Source: Torymus aiolomorphi (taxonomy: Eukaryota > Arthropoda > Insecta > Hymenoptera > Torymidae). From it: a stretch of DNA of 64,000 nucleotides. Position numbers and translations under genes: made by a program. The stretch's first letter is position 1. Each line of letters opens with the position of its first letter. The notes beneath the pieces were generated by a model that did no database searches, had not been told where the DNA came from, and saw only the letters and a list, made by a program, of their open reading frames with translations. Positions 33,082 to 45,770 of the stretch are shown here, piece by piece. The stretch lies in the NCBI GenBank assembly GCA_036365515.1, contig CM070873.1, forward strand, positions 218,042,876 to 218,106,875. Reading direction: 5' to 3'.

Positions 33082-33989
33082 TTAAGGAAGGGGCTCATCG
33101 ATCCCATCAGTTTCTGAAATAAGTGCTTGTTCCAAAATAATTTTACCCTCTTTGTACTCTTGGGTCTTGTCATGAGCAAATTCATACATCCATCCAAGTT
33201 TTGCATTGCAGTTTTTGCAGCTCACATCACGTACTACATGGCGCCCAGTCATCATCATTCGATCTTGTATTTCACTGCAAATCAAACGTTAATCTTAAGT
33301 TGTAAATGTATATTAACACAAAGTAATAGTTATTTTAATTTTTTTTTCCGTTTTTTCCATTTTTTCAATTTTTAATTCCAAAAACAAAAATATTAATTTT
33401 AAATTACATGTACACATATTATACAATTTTGAAAATTTAAAATAATTCTTGGAGGCCTCAAAAAAGTTTAGCTGTAAGTTTTTACGAATGAAATTTACAA
33501 ATAATTATTTAATTAAAAAAATTTTATAAATTTATTTGTAGTAAAAAATTTTGTAGATAAAAAAAGTTTGTAATTGAAATAAAAAATTAATTTACAATAA
33601 ATAGAAAAACTGACATTCTAAATGATAAACGGACTGCATAAGTAGTAATTCTATCATCTGTAAATAATCAATGAATGTGCAGCTGATGGGCGACTCCAAG
33701 GGACGCAGCACAGATGCGAAGGCCGAGAGAGTTTGCTCGGACTTGAAATAATTAGGACATTTTATTTTCGATTGCTGGACAGTCGCAAGGTCAAAAAGGC
33801 GATCGAGAACGGGCTCGGGCTCGCTCACCTGTACTTGACGTTGACAACTTTGTGAAAAAGGAAGGCGCGTCCCGAACCACCCGTGAATCGCGTGCTGATC
33901 AGCTGTGCCTTGTTGGTCAGATTAGTGTCACAGTACTGACACGAGAAGAGGCGATGCCCACCCATGTGCTCCACGAACACGACGCCCAT
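33082..33989 (-). CDS. Yippee-like 5 protein, copy B
   Basis: Exon 1 is 33829-33989 (161 nt, the same length as in copy A) and exon 2 is 33082-33274, with the intron at the identical codon position; 117 aa. The zinc ligands CQYC and CKNC are kept, as are [31 protein letters not shown] and [10 protein letters not shown]. Exon 1 differs from copy A at about a dozen positions (for example [20 protein letters not shown]). Conservation of frame, splice sites and zinc motif argues for a working gene under constraint. The shared intron shows that the pair arose by DNA duplication, not retroposition. Which copy matches the ancestral gene cannot be told from this window. The role is presumed similar to copy A. 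Confidence 0.9.
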
Positions 33990-35262
33990 CTTCTCCCACG
34001 TCCACTCTTATCACCTCGTCGTTATGTCGACCCAGAACGTACGCTCGAGGCCTGCAGCGGGCTCGTGTCAGAGGGCGAGGGCCACTTTCGCGAAGCTCAT
34101 AAGTATATACACAACTTGAAGCTTCAAGCTGCCCAAGGAGAGGGAGGGACGAGAGACAGCTGAGCAAGACGGCAAGCGCGACTGCAGGGGAGCAAACGTG
34201 GCCAGCAGAGATGACGAGGTGCAAAGCGCAATGCAACGGGCACGAGCCGCACGAGCCACGAACTGCACGAAGCGCACGATACTAAAACAAGCGCGTGCGC
34301 TCCTTCTTTCTTTGTCTACAATTCAGCAGCTGATTGCGATGGCCAATCGGAGCTCGAGCCCCCGACGCAGCCCCATTTTTCACGTTCCACCATTGGTCGA
34401 GAGCCGCGAAGCTCTTTAATCTTTGACTGCTTTTGAGATAGATAAGGTTTGTATGCCAACAAAGAGTAGAACTTTAAATGTGTCTGTCCTCTCTTCGCTA
34501 TCACTATCACTGTTTTCCCGCAGCCACCTACTCACATACTACTTATTTTTCATATTCTCATGAGATAATAGTTGTTTTCCAAACATGACTAAGATAATTA
34601 TGAATAATAAAAATGTTTTATTTTAAAAAATTCTACAACTTTTTTGTCGCTTTCTAATTTTTAGTTTAAAATTCAAATACAATTTTCTTTAATTACATTA
34701 CCTGAGTTTATTTTACTTAATAGCAATTCATTTTTAAAAATAAAAGAGCACGCTTTTTATTATAATTTTCATCAGACATTTTCTGTTACAATTTTCAATC
34801 TTTAACATATAAATAAATTCATTTTAAATAGAAAATCCAAGATATATACAAGTTAAAACAAAATAAATGAAATTTATTTTTCAAAAATCAAATGAAACAA
34901 ATAAACTTTAATATTTTAAAATAAATATACAATTTTTTTTATTAATCATTTTATTAAATTTCTTAATAGATTTTTAAAAACACGCTCTTTTATTTATACA
35001 TTGTCATATTAAATATTTATAATAACTTTAACTAGTAAAAAATAAAATTAAAATTTCATTTATGAAGATATATAGATTTTATCATAAAAATAATATTGAT
35101 AATATTCACCTATAATTACCATCTAATCATAGTTACTTTGCAATAAAAAGCAGGTCATGTATTACATAAAGCATATAATAACAAAATAAAATATCTTTAA
35201 ATAAAATTTCATAGTAGCAAAAAGACCATTGCTCTATAAAATAATAGCTTTAAGACAAATTT
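33990..35262. promoter_or_regulatory. GC-richer 5' region of yippee copy B, then an AT-rich spacer
   Basis: 33990-34400 is GC-rich for this genome and lies directly upstream of the copy B start, so it likely holds its 5' UTR and promoter. Open frames on both strands there are shadows of base composition. From about 34560 to 35262 the sequence is AT-rich and should include the 3' UTR of the HMG-box gene. No other gene is seen. Confidence 0.5.
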
Positions 35263-36921
35263 TTACAAGCCTGGCATAATGTAAGCTATATTTTCCAGTG
35301 TCTTTGATAAGGAAGCTGAGTTTTGAGTTCCAATTTCAGGAACTTGTTGTGTCAGACAAATAAGGCTACCAAGAGCACATAATAATGAATCAAGTAGCAC
35401 CGATAAACTTCCAGAAACAGTTATTTGTCCGTTATGTTCTTTCAACCTTTCACCTATCACTGTCAGACTTTCCCCTAGCAACTTCAAATATGCAGCTACA
35501 TCAATAGGCTGAAGTTCAATTGCTCTAAAAATTCTCATTTCTTTAGTAGGATCTCTAATTGCATCTTTTCCAGTACGGAAAACATGAGATGAAGTCTTTG
35601 TCACATCAGACAACTGAAAACTATCCATTTTCTTTTTTGGTGATTCTGATGGAGATGCTTTAACTGGATCTGCAAAATATGCAATAAAATGTTATAAAGT
35701 TATAACTATTAATCTCTATAAAACAAACAAAATAAAAACTAAACGTACTGGTTTTAGTTATAAATTTTTTTGAAACAGGCATCATTTGATTTTTTTCAGA
35801 AAGGCGTTTTGCACGATTACTCCAATTATATTTTTCCATATTAGGAACTGTTGCCCATAATTCTCCTAATCGTTTCGAAATTGATGTGAAATCTAAAAAA
35901 GATTATATAATATTAATTTTTATTCTTTTCAATATCACTAAAAAATGAATATCTTCTTACCCATAGTAGGGCATTCTTTAAGCAATTCTTGCCTCATTTC
36001 TTTAGACCATAACATATACGCAGTATATCTAGTTTTCTAAAAGTAAAATATTATTGAAAATTATTTTTCGGTACCAAATAATTAATCTTTGTAATCAACT
36101 GATTACAATTAACTAAGTACGTACAGGTTTTGGTAAAACTACAGTTTTTGTTTTATGGACTGATTTTATTTCTTGTTTGGGAGGGGCAACGATTTTTTTA
36201 GGTTTTTTGGGAGTTGGTGTTTTTTTTTTAACAGTTGTAATTTCATCCTCAGCTGGCTCTAAGCTATCCAGATTTAAACCAGCAGTAGTATTAAATTCAG
36301 CAATATGTAACTTTTTACCAATTTCATCATCGTCCGATTCAGAATTAGTTGATTGAGACTGTGTTTCATAATCAGAGCTAGATTCAATTTTCTTTTTCTT
36401 CTGTATTGGTGTGGCTGGTAATTTGGGACTTTTTTTTGGTGGTGATATAGTAATTTTGTTTGGAGGTGGATGGTGAATCTGAGCAACATGTATAGTTTGA
36501 GTTACATGAGAAATTGGAGATTGAGCTTGCGATTCAGTAGGAGGCTTTTTCTTCTTAGATTGTTCATGTGGTGATTGCAGTTTTGGTTTCTTGACTTTAG
36601 TTTCAATGATATTACTTGAAGATTCAAAATCCATAAGCTTTGATGACTTCTTGCGTACTCTTCCACTTCGTGAGATACCTGTTACCTCTAGCTCTACAAT
36701 TTACCAATATAAATATATCACATTAGTATTTAAAAATATAATTATTTTAATTCATAAATAAAAGCAATATGAAGAGGGTTGAGATAGTATTTGCAAATAG
36801 TTAGAGATCATTTCTAAATGTCAGTAACATTTATTAAAATAGTTAGAACAAGTAAACAATAGGTAAATAATACTATCAAATTACCATTTCCATCACGTTT
36901 TGGTGTTGTGTAAGTTTCCAT
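35263..36921 (-). CDS. HMGXB4: HMGXB4-like HMG-box protein, complete, 5 exons
   Basis: Exons: 36885-36921, 36125-36693, 35961-36036, 35749-35892, 35263-35669, with GT-AG introns and consistent phases (1,0,1,1); 410 aa plus stop. Exon 2 is a Lys/Ser/Pro-rich, charged, likely disordered region starting [14 protein letters not shown]. Exons 3-4 (about residues 203-275) are one HMG box: [49 protein letters not shown]. The C-terminal domain (about 295-410) has the family signature: [40 protein letters not shown] and [10 protein letters not shown]. It is a nuclear DNA-binding protein; vertebrate HMGXB4 acts in chromatin and Wnt-linked regulation. It shares a divergent promoter with TBL3. Confidence 0.93.
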
Positions 36922-37969
36922 TCTAAGTTCTGATAAAGTAAACTTTTTCAAATTTGAAAAGAATTTGTAACAATACGCGGGTTTTCGATTATATTGCACG
37001 AATTTTCAGCTTTTGAAAACCTTACACTCATTAGCCTATTTCCTGCACAAAATGGGTCATCTTCCTAAGACTGATCAGTTCAGGTTAAAATCTCAATGTT
37101 TCGTTGTTCTTTCAATAAGAAATGTTGATCATCAATCGAAAAAACAGACGAAAATAAAATTTTTCAGTTGAAAAGATCGTATAATCAGAACAAGTGGTGT
37201 AAAAAGCGCGCGACGCACGCTATTCGTTGTTGAGAACTTGAAAGTACCCTGGACTTTTCTTATTCAATTCTCGTCTAATTCTCGCGCAAACACTTGTCAC
37301 GCAATGGCTGTTAGCGGGTTTTCCATGAGAGATAGAAAATTTTCCAAAATCTATGAAAATAAAAACATTTTAGTAAAAGGGATAGACGCTTGCGAAGCGG
37401 AGACAAAGTTGCGTTGTTTTGATGCACAAGCAGATGATATGCACACAGCGCGCAAGCAGCGCGGGAAAAACGAACAGACGGTCGAGTCAAGGAGCGGACG
37501 GACTTACGACGTAGACTCGAAGGCGCGAGGTTGGCGGGATGGTCTTATTTCCACGGCACTTGTTTTTGCTCCGAAACTCCGAAAGCGAGACACCGAGGTG
37601 TTGTTTAGCGTTTCCCTAACCTCCGAGCGAAGTTATTCTGACATCTCGCACACATCGATCACGAGCCACAAGTTGATAAGCTAGGAACCTGATAGTGGCG
37701 TCCCTCGTATCAGGTGGAGCCACTTGACTGCCCGAGTAGTTGCAGTCGCTGCCGTCAATGGTGGCGTATCGCGTATGTTGCTTGGGAGTTGGGACTTGGG
37801 AGTGTTGAAGGACTTGAATTGAACAGTTGAGTTTTCATTTTCGGAATTCGGAATATTCGGATGCAATTTATAGTGGAGCGGTCCACGTGTTTTTAGGCGT
37901 ACATGTGATGCTAACATTTGTTTACGTTGGATTTTGTTCTTTTTGAAAAAAACCAAATGAAATAGCAAG
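36922..37969. promoter_or_regulatory. Shared upstream region of HMGXB4 (minus) and TBL3 (plus)
   Basis: The two start codons lie head to head 1048 bp apart. The middle (about 37200-37780) is clearly richer in CpG than its surroundings, as expected of a bidirectional housekeeping promoter. A 148-codon plus-strand frame at 37238-37684 shows no domain and ends before the TBL3 start, so I treat it as untranslated. No TATA box could be assigned. Confidence 0.6.
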
Positions 37970-40900
37970 ATGAGTAGAAATTATTTGAAGGAATCGTACG
38001 TACTCATCATTAAGAATAAAGTCTTCTTATAGTTTTTTAATAGAAACAACTACTCGTCTATAAACTTACTTTTAACAAACATTTATTATACGATTTTTTA
38101 TAGGTTTGACGTGGAAAGCAAACATGAGGCTTTTTACACTGGAGGAAATATTGAGGTAAATTATGTTTAATTATTTTTTAATAATTATATTTAGGTTAAT
38201 AGCATATTACTTATAATTAAAATTTATTTTATTAAAGTGGAGTGAAGATGGCGAAAGCCTTTTTTGTCAAAATAGGGAATGTATATCAATTGTATCAGTA
38301 TCGAAAGGATCAGTAAAACTTTCATTAGGTAAAGCCCGAGAAAATGAAGAAGAAGATTTAATTAACAGTTTTACTACAAGTAAGGATGGCAAGTTTGTTG
38401 TAACTCATCACAAAAGCAGTCTTTTCAAGTTATGGAACACAACTGGTGAATTTTTATATCGTTGAATTCAAAAATATTTTTATTATTTTGGGTTATTGTT
38501 GATGTTTATCATACCATTTTATTTTAGAATTAAAACCAATTAAGATATGGAAGTCTATACACAATGGTCCAGTATCAGCAATAGCCATGACAAAAAATGG
38601 ATCAAATATGGCATCAGGAGGCATTGATGGATCTGTAAGGCTGTGGGATCTACAACATCATGCTTGTACTCATAATTTAAAAGGAACACAAGGAGTTGTA
38701 GGGTAAATAATATTTTATTTGGGCCTAAGTGTATACAATAAAGTAGTATTCACTTTTTTTTATATAGAGTTAATTTATATTTATTATTTTAGTATTATTT
38801 GCTACCATCCTGATACAAGTAAAAAATTAGTTTTTGTATCAGCTGATGATTATGTTATTTATGGGTGGAATATTGAAACTGGTGATCAAGATATGAGATT
38901 GGAGGGTCATCTTAGTAAAGTAACTTCCTTGTCATTTCATGATGATGGGATTCATGCATTGAGGTAATTTATTTAAAGAAATTTTTATGATGCATATATT
39001 ATTACCTAAATTATTTGTAGTTAATTAAGTTAATTATTTATGATTTCTGTATCACATAATAATATTTATTATGTCTTGTAGTGTCATTTTTAGATCCTCT
39101 ACAAATTTTATTACTGAAATATAAATTTCCCAGTTTTTTACACTTAAAAAACAGGATAATTTTTAGTTATTATATGTTATGAAATATGACCTTGTTGATG
39201 AAAAAAGATTGATTTGTTTTATCTTTAAAAAAATTGAATAAAAAACATACACTATAATTTTTCAGTATTAATAAAAATATTTTAAATAAAATATTTCTTA
39301 TACAATATTATTGTATTCTTGCAGCTCTGGTAGAGATAAAGTGTTAATATTATGGGACATTGTAAAGAAGGTTTCAATACGTATTTTACCAGTTTATGAA
39401 TGTATTGAAGGTGCATTTATTGTACCAGCTAAAGCAAATTTTCCTGTTCCAAAAGCTAAAACTAAATCCTCTATTTATGCAGCCAGTGCTGGGGAAAAAG
39501 GTAAGTTACATCATTTCTTCGGAAAATTGAATATTCAATAAAAATTATAAAATATAACTTATTATGAATAAAGGTGCTGTAAAAATATGGGAAATGAAAT
39601 CTGGTCGTATGGTCTTTGAGCAAACAAATTCTTTAATACCAGCTGCCAAAGAAGAGAATGGCCTTGCAGTAAAGTACTTGCTTTACAATGATAATAGTAA
39701 CAGTATTGGACTTGTATCAACCAGTCACAATATTTTAATTCATACTTTAGATAAATTTGAATGTAGCAAACAAGTATGTAAAACATTTATTTTAAATTTT
39801 GTGTGTTAAAATGTTATATTTTTAATAATGTTTTAATTATTCAGTTGATAGGTTTCATAGATGAAATTTTAGATGTTGCCTATTTAGGAAGTAATAACAC
39901 ACATTTGGCTGTAGCAACAAATACCCCTGATATAAAATTGTATGAATTATCAACAATGAGTTGCCAGATATTATGTGGTCATGCAAACATTGTATTGTCT
40001 CTTGCATCAACTCCTGCTAATTATAATATACTTCTATCTTCAGACAAAGTAAGAATATTTACATTATGTTTTAGAATCTTAAATAAAAATTTGTCATTAT
40101 TTTATGAAAATTATTTTAGGACAGCTGTGTCAGATTATGGCTAATGGATGAAGAAACAAATATTGTTACTTGTATAGGTGTAGGAACTAGACATACTGCA
40201 GCTGTAGGTAGCATTGCTATTTCTCAAGCAGAAGCTAAATTTTTTGCTTCTGTAAGTCAAGATTCCTGTTTAAAGTTATGGGATTTACCAGACAGTTTGG
40301 TATATACAGGTAAATTTTTAATTATATTGAAAAGTAGATCAGTTATTTATGGCCAATCATAAACGGTATATATTTTTGTAAAATGTATACCTATGTATTC
40401 AACATTAAAGGTACAGAGAGTTCACTTAACGCAGGATACACTGTTGTGGCACATGACAAGGATATTAACAGTGTTACAATATCACCAAATGATAAACTAA
40501 TTGCTACTGGTTCTCAAGATAAAACCGCAAAGGTACTATTTTAATTTTATGTATCACATTTATAATTTCTTAATTAAATTGAATAAATTAAAAATTTTTA
40601 AATGTTATTTATATTACATTTCTGCTTAACTGTATTATGAATATTATAACTTAAAGATTATATTACTGCTTCAGTTGTGGTCTGCCGATGATTTAAAACA
40701 GCTAGGAGTATTTCGTGGGCATCGAAGAGGTGTTTGGTGTGTGCGGTTTTCCCCTATAGATCAAGTATTAGCGACCTCATCTGCCGATTGCACAATCAAA
40801 TTGTGGTCTCTTACCGAACTAAATTGCCTAAAGGTACTTTACTTTATGCATATATTAAAACTATTTTAAATTTGAAAATTATACAAGATTTTATCAAGCT

Positions 40901-41994
40901 GTATTTCTATAAAGTAAATGAATAGTAAAAATATGATATTTTAAAACTATGTAAAAATTAAATTAAGATTTTTTTTATAGAATAATAATTAATATTGATT
41001 TGTATTTAATTAATTATTTATTTTCAGACATTTGAAGGTCATGATTCTGCTGTATTAAAGATGGAATTCTTATCACGAGGTATGCAGATTATTTCTTCAG
41101 GAGCAGATGGTTTATTGAAATTATGGTGTATTAAAACTGCTGAATGTAACACTACATTGGATCAACATAATAACAGAGTCTGGTCATTTGCTAGTAAGTT
41201 TTAATTTATTATTTTTTAATGAATTTTTATAAATTTATATTACGTTTAATACATTTTTTTTTTTTTTTTTTTTAAATATTGCAGTAAATAAAGAAGAAAG
41301 CCATATTGTTAGTGGTGGTAGTGATTCTTTATTGGTTATATGGAGGGATACAACTATAGAAAAGAAAGAAAAAGCTGTAGCATTACAAGAGGAGTTAGCG
41401 CGAGAGGAAGAAAAATTAGCTAATTGCTTACAAGCTGAGAAATTGACAAAAGCATTAAGACTAGCTCTTAAATTACAAAAGCCTATGCATGTGCTACGAG
41501 TTATTGAAGGTAAATATAATTTTATTTTATATAGGAGAAAGATAAATATTAAACTTATTAACGTTTTTAATCAGCTTTAGTAAAAAAGGGAGAAGAAGAT
41601 TTAATGACAACGATTTCTGATTTGAAACCATCCCAGCAGGATGAATTACTAAAATGTGCTATTGTGTGGAATACTAATGCTCGTAATTTTCAAGTAGCTC
41701 AGGTACTATAACTATTTAACAAAATATTAATCTTATATTAAATTTTACTAAAATTTTAATATTTATATACATTTATTAATATTTTTAAAGCTTGTTATCA
41801 GCGCAATTCTGAATGAAATTGACTTCGAAAATCTTGAGTTACTAGATTTGAAATCGAAGTTAGAATCAATGATTCCATATACAGATAGACATTTCAAAAG
41901 GCTGACGCTATTATATCAAAATCTTCATCTATTATCATATATGATAAACTCTATGAAAGCTCATAGTATGGTAAAAGAATCAACTGAAATTTAA
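37970..41994 (+). CDS. TBL3: TBL3/UTP13, U3 snoRNP WD-repeat protein, complete, 15 exons
   Basis: Exons: 37970-37995, 38104-38155, 38238-38445, 38528-38702, 38793-38963, 39325-39500, 39574-39773, 39845-40048, 40120-40309, 40411-40532, 40675-40833, 41028-41193, 41285-41509, 41575-41702, 41791-41994. All are GT-AG and in phase; 801 aa (human TBL3 808). WD repeats fill residues ~30-640, with many W-D or W-S ends (GSVRLWDLQ, DSCLKLWDLPD, KTAKLWS, CTIKLWS, GLLKLWC). The C-terminal Utp13 domain follows (EELAREEEKLANCLQAEKLT, then LALKLQKPMHVLRVIEAL, then LLYQNLHLLSYMINSM). It is a nucleolar subunit of the small-subunit processome (UTP-B), needed for 18S pre-rRNA cleavage. Start chosen by phase and the FYTGGNIEWSEDG N-terminus. 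Confidence 0.95.
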
Positions 41995-42023
41995 ATACTT
42001 TTTGTATTATTAAGTTATTGTTA

Positions 42024-42029
42024 AATAAA
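42024..42029 (+). promoter_or_regulatory. Poly-A signal of TBL3
   Basis: AATAAA lies 30 bp after the TBL3 stop codon. Confidence 0.7.
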
Positions 42030-42914
42030 AAGCTTATTACGTATTTTTATATTAAAAAGAGTTATTTTTTATATTTATTACAAAGAATTAATTTATTTTT
42101 AAAAGAAGTTTAAAAAATATTATATATTTATTAAAAAATTAAAAAACGTTTATTAGAATAAATATATGATACAATATAATGTAATAAAATAATAATAATA
42201 TAATATAATATAATAATATAATAATAATATATTATAATATAATATATAACGTTTTTTTACATGTATATATGTTAAAAATGGTAATACTTTTGTACGCACA
42301 ATTTCATAGATATGGTAAACTTTAGTAAAAAAAATTGAAAAGTTATTTACTGTATGATGATGAATAATTGGCTTTGACGGTCCTGCTGTCCAAAGGAAGG
42401 GTAAGTCAAGGATGACGAAATGACAACCCACGATGATATATTAATCGTCGACGTTTCGAGTTTTTATTTAAACTCCTTCTCAAGACACTAGTACAAATTT
42501 AAATAATAAAATACACATTAATGAAAGTTGTAAACTAAACAATAGTAATCGCATCTAAGATTAACGAACAAGATTTACTTACAAAGTCTAGGCAGTCTCT
42601 TAAAGTTACGTAGGTGATCGCTTCAGTATCACCAGTCAATTGTTACAATAATGAACCTTCGGGCTTTATATATTACATTAGAATGCATGTGTGCGTTACA
42701 CATATATGTAAATACCATTTGATCAAACGCGCGGGATGGTTCCAAGTGTTACGCGGTCTCGCAAGTATTAGGCGAATATATGTAAAAGAGCCCAGGTGGG
42801 GGGTGGGCTAATACTACTCTTTATTCAAAAGTGGCAAATGGGTGTGGTCATATCTTTACTTTCATACTTTCCTAATACTGTACAATGATATTGATCGTGC
42901 TTTCATGAGAATTT

Positions 42915-44810
42915 CTATTGTAAGAAGTGATTTTTATTTATAAATGTCTTATATTCAAATCTAAGTGTCTTTGTATCTTGCTGATTATTAATATATTGTG
43001 GTTGTGCATGTATAAACAACATTTCGGCTAATTTGCGTTTCCCTAATAACTGTTCCGTATGTAATACTTTTACATTGTTGAAATTAAAATTATGCTCAGT
43101 TTCTTCCATATGAGTGTAAATTGCCGAACCTCGATCTTTGTTTTCGCATTTTTTCTTATGTTCCTTAACTCTAATACATAATCGTCTTTCTGTTTGACCT
43201 ACGTATGTAGCCGCACACTCATTACATTCTATCCGATAAACGACATTGGTTTTCTCATCTTTAGAACTCACGTCTTTACCCAATTTTATACAACAGTTCC
43301 ATTTATTTACAGTATTATTTAACACTTCAGTATTATATTTTTTAAAAAATTTTGAGATAATCGGATTTAATTCATTTATGTAAGGGATCACTATGTGTAA
43401 TTTTTTCTCACGCTGTATTCTTTTTTCATTAGTGTAATTCATGCTTCTAAGTCTTAATTTTATGTATTTGTTTACCAAATATATTGGCTAATCATTTTTG
43501 ATTAGGAACTGTTTTATCAAATTTAAGTTTACATTATGAAACGAAGTATGTGAAAGTTTAATTGCTCTGTCAACTAGTGAGTAAATAATCGCAATTTTGT
43601 TTTTTTGTGGGTGTTGTGAGTTGTAATTCAATAACCTACCCGAAAATGTTGGTTTTCTGTACCAGTTTGTTATTATGTTCTTGTTATTAACAATAATTTC
43701 TATATCAAGAAAACTAATTTTATTATAAATCGACTTTTCGCTTGTGAACTGTAAATTTTCATCATAACTATTGAAAACTTCTCGTGTATAATTTATTAAA
43801 TTCTTTGGTACACATAATAATATATCATCAACATATCTAAAATAAAAGGTACTATCAAAACAAAGTTTACTTAGGGCGTACGTTTCTAAATCTTGCATTA
43901 CAATATCCGCTAAAATTGGGCTGATAGGATTTCCCATAGCAGAACCAAATTTTTGTCTATAAAATTGATCATTAAACTGGAAAAAATTATTTTGTAGAAT
44001 AAATTTTATAGATTCTATGAATTCACTGCAAGATAAATATGTATGATTAAAAAGTTGAGTCCAACGTTTCTCAATAGCCGCGTAAATCAAATATTCCGGT
44101 ACGTTTGTGAATAAACTAATCACATCTAAGCTAATAATTTCAAACCCATCAGGAATTATGGTACCTTCTATTTTTTCTTTTAATTGAAGACTATTATTAA
44201 TGTGTGAAAACGGTTTTTTCAGATGTTCGTAAAGGAATTTGGATAAACTCTTAGCCAAGTTATAAGTAGGCGAATTTATTGCGGAGATAATCGGACGGAC
44301 TGGATTGACTAGGCCGTAACCTTTTGACACATTACATTTTTGTGCTACTCGTGGAATTTTTTTACCATTCATCAGAAAATTCATATCATTTAAATTGTTA
44401 ATATGTAATCTAGTTTTTCTCTCTAATGTTGCTAACGGATTCTTTTTTATTTTCTCATAATACTTTTCATCATTAAATAACATAGTCATTTTTTCCAAAT
44501 ATACGGATTTTTTAATAATAACCGTTGCATTACCCTTGTCGGCCTTAGTAATAAGAAGGTCTTTATTATTTTTAATGAATGTTTTTGTTAATTGTATGTC
44601 GATCTTAAGTTGTTTTTCAAAGGTTGAATTATTGGACAGGATTCTATTTTGGAATTTGCTTATAATTGAGAGAAAGTGATTACGTATTTTATTTGATTGT
44701 TTAAAGTCAGTATGTTTGTTTAAGTATAATTCTAAATTTTTAATCATTTCGAGGATAATCTTATTGTCTACCTTATCATTGAAGTTAAATTTTTCGCCTA
44801 GCTTTAACAC
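42915..44810 (-). pseudogene. Penelope-type RT plus GIY-YIG endonuclease, one in-frame stop
   Basis: From 44810 the frame runs 440 codons to a TAG at 43488-43490 and continues in the same frame to 42915; there is no frameshift. RT motifs in order: ITKADKGNATVII, RPIISAINSPTYNLAKSLS, ISLDVISLFTNVPE, GSAMGNPISPILADIVM, FRYVDDILLC (catalytic YVDD), ISFLDIEI, then NWYRKPTFSGR. After the stop comes VYRIECNECAATYVGQTERR, a C-x2-C followed by the GIY-YIG core and an RVKEH segment. The element encodes telomerase-related RT with its own nuclease. The N-terminal region is shorter than in the longest family members, with a stop just upstream of 44865. One nonsense change separates the two domains. Confidence 0.9.
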
Positions 44811-44904
44811 ATTAATTACATATTTCGGTAGTATAACATCAGAAAGGTTAACGATCCTCTACTTTCATTAATGTGTATTTTATTATTTAAATTTGTACTA
44901 GTGT

Positions 44905-44943
44905 CTTGAGAAGGAGTTTAAATAAAAACTCGAAACGTCGACG
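44905..44943 (+). ncRNA. Hammerhead-ribozyme-like motif in the Penelope terminal repeat (degenerate)
   Basis: CTTGAGAAGGAG, an AT-rich loop, then CTCGAAACGTCGACG has the layout of the minimal hammerhead ribozymes known from Penelope-like elements: core, stem II GAG/CTC, GAAAC, then GTC. The expected CTGATGA core reads CTTGAGA, so activity is doubtful. The inverted copy lies in the other repeat at about 42450-42488. Confidence 0.4.
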
Positions 44944-45033
44944 ATTAATATATCATCGTGGGTTGTCATTTCGTCATCCTTGACTTACCCTTCCTTTGGA
45001 CAGCAGGACCGTCAAAGCCAATTATTCATCATG

Positions 45034-45383
45034 AAGTAATATGCAGCTGTCGTTAGAATCTTAACTACTATCAAAAATATTTACTGTATGGATTAAAATG
45101 ACAGGATTCGAATTTATTTAAAAAAATATTCGTTCTATTTTAAATTGCATCTGTTTTTAAAAAGGATACTGGTTTTGAATGTAAATTGGTCTTAAAAACT
45201 AGAAATTCCGTGAATGATTAGGGTTATCACTACTAGGAAACACTTTTTGAGTATTTTTTGACACAAAATAAAATTTTTGATTTTGTCAAATAACTATAAT
45301 TCCTATTATAATTGACTAAAAATATTTGGCTTTGTTATAAAGTCCGCCAAGGACAGTTTTCTTAAGGGGGTTATTACCCTTTA
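45034..45383. other. AT-rich spacer
   Basis: No gene is seen. Just before 45384 the word GGGGGTTATTACCCTTTA begins an outer inverted repeat that reappears inverted at 49461-49477. Confidence 0.4.
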
Positions 45384-45770
45384 TTAAGGTGGTTCACTAT
45401 TTAATTTTTATATCATAAATTATTAAAATATAATAATGTACACACACGTGATGTAAGCTCAGCGTCGGAGATCATGCGTGGGAAAAGGTAAAGGAAAAAA
45501 CCTAGCAAACATTTTAAAATGTAAATAAATACACGGTAAATGTAAAAAAATGTAAAAAAATGTAAAAAAAAGTGTCATAAAATGTGAAAAAAGTGCTGGA
45601 AAAGTGGACCAATGCTTGATTTCGGACGTTTTTTACATTGGTTTTACCCTTTTCTACACTTTCATAACACTTTTTTACATTTTTTACACTATTTTACACT
45701 GTCTTACATTTCTTTTATATTTTGTTATACTTTCTTTGATACTCATAATTCAAAAATTCTTTTACAGCTT

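Larger units (their letters stand above)
42358..45033 (-). mobile_element. Penelope-like retroelement with inverted terminal repeats
   Basis: Inverted repeats of about 172 bp (42358-42528 and 44861-45033) flank a minus-strand reverse transcriptase plus GIY-YIG frame. Each repeat contains CAAAGGAAGGGTAAGTC and CGACGTTTCGAGTTTTT or their inverses. Penelope-like elements often carry terminal repeats in inverted orientation. The arms look very similar, which suggests a young copy. It begins 364 bp downstream of the TBL3 stop. Confidence 0.9.

Noticed and set aside
34198..34419. Frames on both strands upstream of yippee copy B
   Set aside because: They arise from local GC-rich composition in a probable promoter; no domain, and they overlap on both strands.
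37238..37684. 148-codon plus-strand frame between HMGXB4 and TBL3
   Set aside because: No domain, biased to the CpG-rich promoter interval, and the TBL3 start and splice phases do not need it. A short lineage-specific protein is not excluded.
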